From positions 248,001-312,000 of the forward strand of contig NZ_LT629737.1 of assembly GCF_900104765.1 (NCBI RefSeq): a stretch of 64,000 nucleotides of DNA, read 5' to 3'. The notes beneath the pieces were generated by a model that searched no databases, had not been told where the DNA came from, and saw nothing but the letters and a program-made list of their open reading frames with translations. This document shows positions 1 to 7,236 of the stretch, piece after piece; within the stretch, counting starts at the first letter, position 1; each line of letters begins with the position of its first letter. The DNA is from Gillisia sp. Hel1_33_143 (GTDB lineage Bacteria > Bacteroidota > Bacteroidia > Flavobacteriales > Flavobacteriaceae). The translations under genes were made by a program, and so were the position numbers.

Positions 1-58
1 CCAATCCTATGGCAAAAATAAATGCCATCATCGGTAATATTAATTTTTTAAATTTCAT
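1..58 (-). CDS. Partial: N-terminus of a small secreted protein
   Basis: Only the first 19 codons lie inside the window and the gene runs off the left edge. They encode a basic start (MKFKK) followed by a hydrophobic stretch (LILPMMAFIFAIGL), which is a typical signal peptide. Short proteins with this kind of leader, such as the DUF6520 group, are common in Flavobacteriia, but too little sequence is present to assign a family. It reads away from the PAS-AraC gene, in the same direction, with two palindromes in its upstream region. Confidence 0.5.
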   Translation of the reverse strand, partial: MKFKKLILPMMAFIFAIGL

Positions 59-100
59 GATTATAAAGTTTTAAAAGTTAAAAATATGCCTATTCTCTAT

Positions 101-136
101 CAGGTTAGGCTGAACCTGCATTATTGCGCAATAATG
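101..136. promoter_or_regulatory. Two adjacent palindromes upstream of the edge gene
   Basis: A 6-bp inverted repeat CAGGTT-N6-AACCTG (101-118) is directly followed by a perfect 18-bp palindrome CATTATTGCGCAATAATG (119-136). They lie 43-78 bp upstream of the edge gene start and downstream of the PAS-AraC gene. An operator for the small secreted protein gene is the simplest reading; no sequence feature identifies the regulator. Confidence 0.4.
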
Positions 137-221
137 TTTTCGTCTTATAGTATAAAGTTCCTCATTTAAGAGCTTGATGATTTGTCTTAAATGATTTGAT
201 AATAGCCTTAGAAGCTACTTT

Positions 222-1139
222 TTAAGATTTTCTAACTTGGGAGGGAGTCCTACCGTATTGTTTTTTAAAAGATCTGGAGAAATGAGAAAAGCTTTTAAAT
301 CCGCAATCTTCGGCTATCTCAAATATAGGATTGTTAGTCTCAACTAGAAGAATATATGCTTTTTCTAGGCGTTTATGAAAGTGGTATGCATATATTGTGT
401 CACCGTAAGCTCTTTTAAATACAGTTTTAATTTTACTTACACTACCCCCCACTTCACTTGAAATAACAGGTAAACTTTTTAATTTCCTATCAAGCCTTTT
501 CATAACATATTCGTGAAGTTTCCTTACTAATTTTCTTTGATCCTGTAAAAGTAAACTGCGATATTCACTAGGATATTTATTAGTGATTGAATGTTTATTC
601 CTATTCGAAATCTTCTGTCTTTCGTTATTGAACACCCCTTTGAAAACGGAAAGAATATAATTGTTTTCTCCATTAGATTTTATGTGATGCATATAACCAT
701 AGCCTGACCAGAAATAACCTCTAGCGTGTATAAACTCTACTTTAAATGCTTTATTTCTTTCCTTTGGATGTTTTAAATTAGTATTAAGCTGATCTGGTAG
801 AATTGTTTCTTCACTCGTAAATAATCTTACAGGTTTATTAATTATTTCATCTTCAGAGTAATTTAAAATTTCAAGTACATTTTCGGAGTAAGAGGTTATA
901 TGTAAATTTCGATCAAGATTGAGCACTATATTTTCAATTATCTCTTCACATTTTTGATTATTAATTTGGTGAACCGTGGTATCAATTTCTTCCACCATGG
1001 TGTTAAGTGATAAGACTATCTGTTCCAGTTCGTCCTTAACGTTTCTTAAAGGAAGTGTATAAGTATAATTACCTAGCGTGATTTCGGTTATAAAATCTAG
1101 GATTTCTTTTACCCTTTGTTTGGAATTAGCTGTATACAT
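222..1139 (-). CDS. PAS domain AraC-family transcriptional regulator
   Basis: This 305-residue protein has a C-terminal AraC-type DNA-binding domain (about residues 205-303). The second helix-turn-helix is clear in the segment IFEIAEDCGFKSFSHFSRSF followed by KKQYGRTPSQVR. Residues about 65-170 look like a PAS fold (NLDRNLHITSYSENVLEILNYS, then the INKPVRLF loop). An N-terminal helical segment of about 60 residues precedes it. AraC proteins activate or repress nearby promoters; the PAS part suggests a small-molecule or redox input. The gene lies 19 bp downstream of the STAS-like gene on the same strand, so both may be co-transcribed. Target genes cannot be read from the sequence. Confidence 0.85.
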   Translation of the reverse strand: MYTANSKQRVKEILDFITEITLGNYTYTLPLRNVKDELEQIVLSLNTMVEEIDTTVHQINNQKCEEIIENIVLNLDRNLHITSYSENVLEILNYSEDEIINKPVRLFTSEETILPDQLNTNLKHPKERNKAFKVEFIHARGYFWSGYGYMHHIKSNGENNYILSVFKGVFNNERQKISNRNKHSITNKYPSEYRSLLLQDQRKLVRKLHEYVMKRLDRKLKSLPVISSEVGGSVSKIKTVFKRAYGDTIYAYHFHKRLEKAYILLVETNNPIFEIAEDCGFKSFSHFSRSFKKQYGRTPSQVRKS

Positions 1140-1158
1140 ACTAACATTATTTCTAAGA

Positions 1159-1527
1159 TTATTTATACCTATATAGAAATGATAATGCTTCTGGCATATC
1201 CGTAAACTCCTTGGTAGGGACAGAAGGATTACTGATGATTAAAAAAGCTTTAGTTAGAGTTCCTAAATATTCTTTTTCTATAACAAGAGCAATTGCTAAG
1301 GCATTATAACAGCCCTTTTCAGCAAGAAACTCTCTAGCTGCTTTATTGGCTGTTTTTAGGTGCCGGATATCACATAGAATAGGATAGGAAACTCCATCTT
1401 GGAAACGTAATCTGTCTTTTACAATTGCTCTGGCAACATTTAAATCAATAACGGTATTTGGTTTGTAAACAAAATGAAGAATACCTTCATCAATCCAAAA
1501 GTGCGCATAATCTTCACCTTTAATCAT
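1159..1527 (-). CDS. Small STAS/SpoIIAA-like protein
   Basis: This 122-residue protein has no signal peptide or membrane segment. Its pattern of an early strand-rich part (HFWIDEGILHFVYKP), a helix (LNVARAIVKDRLRF) and then YPILCDIRHLKTANKAAREFLA resembles STAS-like folds found singly in Flavobacteriia. Such proteins are poorly characterised. A second protein of this general type occurs at 61072-61422, so the fold appears twice in the window in unrelated contexts. It is followed on the same strand by the PAS-AraC regulator and diverges from the oxoamine synthase gene across a 211-bp spacer. The function is unknown; a regulatory role is inference. Confidence 0.6.
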   Translation of the reverse strand: MIKGEDYAHFWIDEGILHFVYKPNTVIDLNVARAIVKDRLRFQDGVSYPILCDIRHLKTANKAAREFLAEKGCYNALAIALVIEKEYLGTLTKAFLIISNPSVPTKEFTDMPEALSFLYRYK

Positions 1528-1738
1528 TTGGAGCCCTATTTATATCCTAATTTAAAGAAAAAAAATAATATAATTATTAAAGCTAATCATCCTTACCAAA
1601 CGTAAATAAGTACCAGAACATAGCATTTGACCGCATTTGCCTTTAAAATATAATATTTGTCTTAGAAGTCATTTTATTTTATAAAACGCTGAATGCTAAA
1701 TTCTTTGATTAGTTTCATAGTTGTAAAAATATAGGGCG

Positions 1739-4147
1739 ATGGCAAAAATTAAGCACAATAACCTTCTGGATACTGTAATTTCGGTAATGACGAATGCAAA
1801 AGAATCGGGAGTCTTGCATTTATATGCTGAAGGTGAAAAATTTGATGGTAGACAGATTCAGATAAAAGGGAAGAAACTTTTTCATTTTGGTACTACAGGC
1901 TATTTAGGTTTAGAACAGGATTATCGACTGAAGCAAGGAGCTATAAATGCAATTAATTCCTATGGATCTCAATTTCCCCTTTCCAAATCTTATATATCTC
2001 AACCATTGTATGCAGAATTGGAATCTCTTTTATATGATATTTATGGAAGCCCAGTTGTAATAACCAAGAATAGTACGCTTGGTCATTTAGGAGTAATCCC
2101 CTCGATTGTGGATGATAGCGATGGAGTGATTTTAGATCATCAGGTACATTGGAGTGTTCAGAGCGCTGTAAATCCGTTAAAGCTGCGTTCGGTTCCTGTA
2201 GAAATGATTCGTCACAATAATCTGGAAATGTTGGAAGACAAAATTAGAAAACTACAATCTAAGTGCAAGAAGATTTGGTACATGGCTGACGGTATGTATT
2301 CCATGTATGGTGATTATGCTCCTATTAAAGAATTAATGCAACTATCCGAAAAATATCCACAACTTCATATTTATTTTGATGATGTGCATGGAATGAGTTG
2401 GAAAGGTAACAACGGTAGCGGATATGTGATGAGTGTTTTAAAAAAGCTACCCGATAGGATGATACTTTTTGGAACGCTTGGCAAAACATTTGGTGCTGGC
2501 GGTGCTGTAATGGTGTGTAACGATAAAAAAATACATCAAAGAATCAAAATTTTTGGAGGTCCCCTAACATTTTCTGTGCAATTGGAACCAGCCACCGTTG
2601 GGGCAGCTATTGCATCTGCAAAGATCCATTTAAGCGAAGAAATATATGAAATGCAAGACGATCTTTACGATCGAATTTCCTATTTCAATCAATGTTTGCA
2701 GAAAACAAACCTTCCTTTAATAATAAACAACAATTCGCCAATATTCTATATAGGGGCGGGTATGCCAGAAACAGGATTTAATTTAGTGAATAGGCTTATT
2801 GAGGCTGGGTTTTATGTAAATTTAGGTATGTTTCCAGCTGTTCCCGTAAAAAATACAGGCCTAAGAATTACAATATCTAGACATAATCAAAAACAAGAAA
2901 TTAAAGCCTTAGTAGAAGCACTTGAATACCATTTTCCAAAAGCTCTTGCAGAAACACATACAAATCTTGATCGTGTGAATTTCGCATTTGGTCGAGGAAA
3001 TAATAAAATGACCACATCCACACAGTCCAGATCAAACTTAACCTTAGAAACCTATAATTCAATCAAACATATTGATCCTAAATTATGGAATGAAACTGTG
3101 GGAGGTAATAGCTTTTATGACTGGAAAGGACTTAAGGACTTGGAAGGGGTTTTTAAGAATAATAGCTCTCCCGAAAACAATTATCAATTCTATTATTATG
3201 TAGTAAAAAATGATAAACAAGAGTGCATTTTAGCTACTTTTTTTTCTTATGGATTATGGAAAGAAGATATGCTTGCACCGGAGTCTGTTTCTGTTAAATT
3301 AGAAAAGATGAGGGAGGGTGAACCTTATTACCATACAAGCTATTGCCTTAGTATGGGTTCTATGATCACCGAGGGTGAACATTTATATTTATGCCAAGAC
3401 AAATCTGATTGGAAGGAAGCTTTTAACCTATTACTAGAGCAATTAGAAATATTAGAAAAAAAATTAAAACCTCAGTATGTCATTCTTCGGGATTTTAACA
3501 CAGCGGATAAAGCCATAAAAGCTTTTCTACATAATAAAGGTTTCGTTCAGGTTGCTATGCCCGAAGCGGCTGTCTATGATCAATTCAATTGGAATGATGA
3601 GGCTTCCTACATTGAAACACTAAGCAAAAGCTCCAGAAAACATTTCAGAAAAGATATTGAAGCTTTTAGAGATAAGTTCGAAATTCAGGTCTTGGATGAA
3701 TTATCAAATATAGAATTAGAAAAGAGTTTTGAACTTTATCAACAAGTAAAGAAGAATAATTTAGGACTCAACACATTTAGTTATCCTTTATCGCTTTTTA
3801 AGCACATGAATTTATCTCCACAATGGGAATACATACTTTTATATTTAAAGGAAGAAAAAATGCTTCAAGTCGGAGTAATGTTTTGCTATAAAAATTCCAA
3901 TAATATTTACACTCCTGCAATTATAGGAATGGATTATGAATTCTCCAGAGAATATAATGTTTATAGACAGCTGTTGTTCCAGACCATATTACGAGCAAAT
4001 GAGTTAGGCAATAAGAGAATAGATTTTGGTCTAACCGCTGGTTTTGAAAAACACAAAGTAGGTGCCAAGGTTTTGGAAAAGTGTGCCTACATACAAACGA
4101 AGGACAACTTTGCTTTGGAAGCCTTAGACTGGTTAAGAAAAGATTAA
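1739..4147 (+). CDS. Fused alpha-oxoamine synthase and GNAT-type acyltransferase
   Basis: Residues about 35-400 form a fold-type I PLP enzyme of the alpha-oxoamine synthase family (relatives: KBL, AONS, serine palmitoyltransferase, CqsA). The conserved YFDDVHG is at 212-218, with D214 and H217 expected to contact the cofactor. The Schiff-base lysine is K249 in GTLGKTFGAGG. Such enzymes condense an amino acid with an acyl thioester. After a linker, residues about 440-800 resemble a GNAT/FemAB-like acyltransferase (SSRKHFRKDIEAF; NELGNKRIDFGLTAGFEKHK). The fusion is known in Bacteroidota, but its product is not established; a modified amino-lipid or a CqsA-like signal is inference. It is monocistronic or leads into the rteC-like gene 50 bp downstream. 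Confidence 0.85.
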   Translation: MAKIKHNNLLDTVISVMTNAKESGVLHLYAEGEKFDGRQIQIKGKKLFHFGTTGYLGLEQDYRLKQGAINAINSYGSQFPLSKSYISQPLYAELESLLYDIYGSPVVITKNSTLGHLGVIPSIVDDSDGVILDHQVHWSVQSAVNPLKLRSVPVEMIRHNNLEMLEDKIRKLQSKCKKIWYMADGMYSMYGDYAPIKELMQLSEKYPQLHIYFDDVHGMSWKGNNGSGYVMSVLKKLPDRMILFGTLGKTFGAGGAVMVCNDKKIHQRIKIFGGPLTFSVQLEPATVGAAIASAKIHLSEEIYEMQDDLYDRISYFNQCLQKTNLPLIINNNSPIFYIGAGMPETGFNLVNRLIEAGFYVNLGMFPAVPVKNTGLRITISRHNQKQEIKALVEALEYHFPKALAETHTNLDRVNFAFGRGNNKMTTSTQSRSNLTLETYNSIKHIDPKLWNETVGGNSFYDWKGLKDLEGVFKNNSSPENNYQFYYYVVKNDKQECILATFFSYGLWKEDMLAPESVSVKLEKMREGEPYYHTSYCLSMGSMITEGEHLYLCQDKSDWKEAFNLLLEQLEILEKKLKPQYVILRDFNTADKAIKAFLHNKGFVQVAMPEAAVYDQFNWNDEASYIETLSKSSRKHFRKDIEAFRDKFEIQVLDELSNIELEKSFELYQQVKKNNLGLNTFSYPLSLFKHMNLSPQWEYILLYLKEEKMLQVGVMFCYKNSNNIYTPAIIGMDYEFSREYNVYRQLLFQTILRANELGNKRIDFGLTAGFEKHKVGAKVLEKCAYIQTKDNFALEALDWLRKD

Positions 4148-4248
4148 TACTCCCCCTATGAAGTATAGTTTTTAATGTATTCCCTTAAGCAAACCAATTG
4201 AAAATAGCGCAACAACGGTATTATTTATTTTCCTTAAATACTAATCTC

Positions 4249-5082
4249 ATGTTCGAGAAAGCAATGTTTATGTTTACGGATCAAATAAACCAGATCATCA
4301 ATTCGGAAAGCTCATCACTTGAAAAGGCCGAATTGGGAATTCGGCTTTGCAATAGTACCCTATCTGAACTGCAGCATATGGTAGAAAAGGAGGATTTTGA
4401 AGATTCAGCTTCTGAAATTAACTTCTTTAGAAATATCAAATCCCTTCCTATGAGCTATTTAATTTACTTTAGCGAAATAAGAAACTGCGAACATAGTATA
4501 CCCAAGGCAGGAAGTAGCCCAAAAGTTAGGTTTCTGGAAAAGGAAGTGAAAAAAATTAATAAATTCTTTTCCCAAAATAAAGATTTTGTGAACTATATGG
4601 AGCAATCCCATAATTATATGGATCCACAATTCTTCACTAGAAATAACCTCGATAATTTCCCATTTGCACCGACCATAAACTATTATCAATATCCTGAATT
4701 CTCCACCTCACACGATATGCTTTGGGCAATGGTTCAGGCTATGTATAAATTTATCCATTATATCCGTGATAAACTTCACAAATTACAACCCGATAATAAA
4801 GTTCTTTATGCAGAAAAGCAGCCTAAATTACTGTTATGGTCAGGATCTAAAACAGCTCTGGTAGAACTTATTTATTCCTTGTACGCCGATGGAGCATTAA
4901 ATCATGGGAATGTAGAAATAAGTACTATCATTTCATCTTTTGAGGATTTCTTCAATACTAAATTAGACCAAGGATACAAGACCTATTCTGAAATTAAAGC
5001 TAGGAAAGGTGACAGAACAAAATACCTAAATCAATTAATTTTGAAATTGGAAAGTAAAATGAGACGTGATGATGCAAAATAG
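4249..5082 (+). CDS. rteC: RteC-like regulator of a conjugative element
   Basis: This protein resembles RteC, the tetracycline-cascade regulator that controls excision in CTnDOT-type elements. It is all-helical, with the family-like phrases ALERAE-type start (SLEKAELGIRLCNSTLSEL), FFRNIKSLPMSYLIYFSEI and a C-terminal WSGSKTALVELIYSLYADGALN block that is the conserved RteC signature region. The reading frame opens upstream at a TTG (4198), but the ATG at 4249 gives the usual RteC start (MFEKAMFMF), so it is preferred. It sits beside excisionase-type HTH and replication-like genes, as expected for the regulatory end of such an element. No RteA/RteB two-component pair is present. Confidence 0.82.
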   Translation: MFEKAMFMFTDQINQIINSESSSLEKAELGIRLCNSTLSELQHMVEKEDFEDSASEINFFRNIKSLPMSYLIYFSEIRNCEHSIPKAGSSPKVRFLEKEVKKINKFFSQNKDFVNYMEQSHNYMDPQFFTRNNLDNFPFAPTINYYQYPEFSTSHDMLWAMVQAMYKFIHYIRDKLHKLQPDNKVLYAEKQPKLLLWSGSKTALVELIYSLYADGALNHGNVEISTIISSFEDFFNTKLDQGYKTYSEIKARKGDRTKYLNQLILKLESKMRRDDAK

Positions 5083-5300
5083 TTTTCGAATCAAATCGTA
5101 ATTACGTTTTTAAGTATTCCGCTAATTTTCTGTGCATAATTACTCCTAAAAGCTTTATTTCTATTCTTAAAACTATCAAAGTAAACTATATACCCTCAAA
5201 TATTATAACTGTTAAATTTTTTCGTAACTCCAATACTCATTGTGATAAAACAACATCAAACTGATTCAAATTTGTAAAACGAAAGTCAAATTAACCTAAT

Positions 5301-5340
5301 CCCGCTGCTTTAAAACGTATAACCTGCAGCGGGGTTTTTA
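5301..5340 (+). terminator. Strong GC hairpin with T-run before the HTH gene
   Basis: CCCGCTGC (5301-5308) pairs perfectly with GCAGCGGG (5326-5333) around a 17-nt loop and is followed by GTTTTT. It fits a Rho-independent terminator for the rteC-like transcript. It could also act as an attenuator in the leader of the HTH gene, whose start is only 15 bp downstream. The remainder of the 5083-5354 spacer is AT-rich and shows nothing else I can name. Confidence 0.6.
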
Positions 5341-5354
5341 AAAACCGTTTTACT

Positions 5355-5636
5355 ATGCCAACAAGTATTATTACCACAGACGATCTTCGAGATTTCAAAA
5401 TTGAACTGCTCCAAGACATTAGAAAGCTACTTACCAAACAAACTTCTGGAAATTTAAAGCGCTACTTGAAGTCGTCCGAAGTTATGGAATTACTTCAATT
5501 GAGCCCAGGTACTTTACAAAACCTTAGAATTAATGGTACGCTTCCCTATTCAAAGGTTGGTGGAATTATTTATTATGATTCTGAAGAAATCCACAAGCTT
5601 ATGAATAAAAATCGCATCCAGAACACATTTGATTAA
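5355..5636 (+). CDS. Excisionase-type helix-turn-helix protein
   Basis: This 93-residue protein carries a MerR/excisionase-like winged HTH in its C-terminal half: KRYLKSSEVMELLQLSPGTL, then NLRINGTLPYSKVGGIIYYDSEEIHKLM. Its N-terminal half is a short helical segment (DLRDFKIELLQDIRKLL). Proteins of this kind precede the replication and mobilization genes in many Bacteroidota integrative elements and either assist excision or regulate transcription. It ends 6 bp before the replication-like gene, so they are probably co-transcribed. No recombinase is nearby to which it could be paired. Confidence 0.8.
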   Translation: MPTSIITTDDLRDFKIELLQDIRKLLTKQTSGNLKRYLKSSEVMELLQLSPGTLQNLRINGTLPYSKVGGIIYYDSEEIHKLMNKNRIQNTFD

Positions 5637-5642
5637 AAGGTT

Positions 5643-6395
5643 ATGAATTATATAAAGCTACTAAATGCGGCTTTTGAAAAGTTCTTTTTTGATGACCGCC
5701 TAAATCCGACCCATATAAGCCTTTATATGGCGCTGTTCCAGGAATGGAACAGCAGCCGCTTTGCAGATGAGTTTTACGTGAACCGCAGGGATTTGATGAT
5801 GGCGTCCAAAATAGGTTCAAAATCCACTTACCACAGATGTATAACTGAATTATATTCCTGGAACTATCTATTCTATTTTCCATCGAACAATCCATACAAA
5901 GGCAGCAAAATCAAGATGGCCATTATTGGGACAAGTGATGAACCAGTTACGGGACACTACGATCCCATATTAGAACAGCTTGCGGAACAGTACCGTCCCA
6001 GAAATGAACCAGTAGTGAACCAGCACCATCCCATAAATGGACAAGCACTGTACCCGCACCGTCCCATCAGTGGACAAGCATTGGTATCTACTATAAACAA
6101 TACCAAACAAGTAAACAATATAAAACAACCAAAGGGCTGGCAGGCCGTTATTAATTTTTTTATTGAAAGAAGTTTTAATGCTGATGAAGGAAAAAAATTC
6201 TTCGAGCATTATGAAACTCGGAATTGGCAAACGAGCGATGGAAATGAAATTCGAGATTGGCGTGCCTTAGCCACCAATTGGATGGATAGATCAGAGCTAT
6301 ATGTCGAAGAAAACAAACCAAACGAAAAACCGGCATCCCAAATCAAGGACAACTTGCGAACCACTAAAAATAAGGATTATGGACAACCCCTCTAA
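5643..6395 (+). CDS. Replication-initiation-like winged-helix protein
   Basis: The N-terminal 90 residues (LNPTHISLYMALFQEWN; FYVNRRDLMMASKIGSKSTYHRCITELYSW) resemble the winged-helix N-domain of RepA/DnaD-like proteins that occur next to a DnaC-like ATPase in Bacteroidota mobile elements. The C-terminal part (WQAVINFFIERSF, later RDWRALATNWMDR) resembles the DnaD C-domain that contacts the helicase loader. Between them lies a low-complexity linker of 11-residue repeats (HHPINGQALYP, HRPISGQALVS) that corresponds to four to five 33-bp DNA iterons. It overlaps the start of the ATPase gene by 17 bp. A role in replication or stabilisation of the excised element is inferred from family and context. 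Confidence 0.65.
   Translation: MNYIKLLNAAFEKFFFDDRLNPTHISLYMALFQEWNSSRFADEFYVNRRDLMMASKIGSKSTYHRCITELYSWNYLFYFPSNNPYKGSKIKMAIIGTSDEPVTGHYDPILEQLAEQYRPRNEPVVNQHHPINGQALYPHRPISGQALVSTINNTKQVNNIKQPKGWQAVINFFIERSFNADEGKKFFEHYETRNWQTSDGNEIRDWRALATNWMDRSELYVEENKPNEKPASQIKDNLRTTKNKDYGQPL
5930..6094 (+). repeat. 33-bp iterons inside the replication-like gene
   Basis: The core TCCCA recurs at 5963, 5996, 6029 and 6062, exactly 33 bp apart, in units of the form yrCCrTCCCAtnAnTGGACAAG. A weaker unit lies one period upstream, near 5930. The period is both 11 codons and about three helical turns. It may encode only a repetitive linker, or may be an iteron-type origin bound by the Rep-like product. Confidence 0.6.
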
Positions 6396-7041
6396 AATCA
6401 CCGAAGGTAGCGTGGAATATTCGCTTGGAAAGTTTGATGGAAAATCTGTGCTCTACGATTTTCCAAAAATCCTTGTTTATCTTAAGGCAAAGGGTAAACT
6501 TCTCTTTGGAGAAAAATTTAAAATTTATAAGCAGGATAAAGCTATCTTACTTCAGCTATGCTCCTACTTCATTAAGGATAAGGAGAACTGTCATAAATTT
6601 GGAATTGATACAGAAAAAGGTCTACTGCTTTCCGGTCCCGTGGGATGTGGTAAAACCAGTTTAATGAAATTACTTCGACACATCGTCCCGATGCAACGAC
6701 CGTATGAGATGATTCCGTGCAGAAATGTTACTTTTAGCTTTAATCACCTCGGTTATAAAACCATCGAGGAATATGGGAATACTAAATTCTTCTGTTTCGA
6801 CGATCTGGGCATAGAGCCTCCGGGAAGATTTTATGGCAAGGATCTCAACGTAATGGGCGAAGTGCTCCTGTCTCGTTACGAATTATATCTACAGACCAAA
6901 CACAAAATTAAGACCCACGCCACGACCAATCTAAATGCCGAGGAACTGGAAGAGCGGTATGGAAATAGAGTTCGTAGCCGAATGCGGGAACTGTTTAATT
7001 TGGTGGCTTTTGATAAATATAGTCATGATAAAAGAAAATAA
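6379..7041 (+). CDS. DnaC/IstB-like AAA+ ATPase (helicase loader type)
   Basis: This is a P-loop ATPase with a Walker A GPVGCGKTS, a Walker B FFCFDDLG followed by IEPPGRFYG, and a C-terminal RYGNRVRSRMRELF arginine-rich region. It resembles the DnaC/IstB helicase-loader group. The frame is open further upstream (6301), but the ATG at 6379 starts a protein of normal length (220 residues) and limits the overlap with the replication-like gene to 17 bp. The pair likely acts together: the upstream protein binds DNA and this one loads a helicase. Conserved in this position in several Bacteroidota elements. Confidence 0.78.
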   Translation: MDNPSKITEGSVEYSLGKFDGKSVLYDFPKILVYLKAKGKLLFGEKFKIYKQDKAILLQLCSYFIKDKENCHKFGIDTEKGLLLSGPVGCGKTSLMKLLRHIVPMQRPYEMIPCRNVTFSFNHLGYKTIEEYGNTKFFCFDDLGIEPPGRFYGKDLNVMGEVLLSRYELYLQTKHKIKTHATTNLNAEELEERYGNRVRSRMRELFNLVAFDKYSHDKRK

Positions 7042-7043
7042 AT

Positions 7044-7181
7044 ATGGATTCTAATGGACTACTGAATATTTATGAGCAATATTATCACGCAAATTTAAGA
7101 TATGGCATTTCTTTGAGAGCAAATACTTGTCACTCAATTGTTCAGTCCCTTATGATCTATGAAAAAAGGGTAAGACTCTAG
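7044..7181 (+). CDS. Small ORF after the ATPase gene (45 aa)
   Basis: An ATG 2 bp after the ATPase stop opens a 45-codon frame (starts MDSNGLLNIYEQYY, ends EKRVRL). The position suggests translational coupling. No family is recognised, and it may be the stump of a longer gene cut by the defence insertion that begins right after it. The 55 bp that follow hold no further gene. Confidence 0.35.
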   Translation: MDSNGLLNIYEQYYHANLRYGISLRANTCHSIVQSLMIYEKRVRL

Positions 7182-7236
7182 TAAAGTCAAACCCCATTAT
7201 TTTTAATTTACATTTATTGGGATTGTGTCAAGAAAA

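Noticed and set aside
1528-1738. TAnnTTTG-like promoter between the STAS-like and oxoamine synthase genes
   Set aside because: ATAATATTTG does not match the spacing of TAnnTTTG, and no TTG element is at the right distance.
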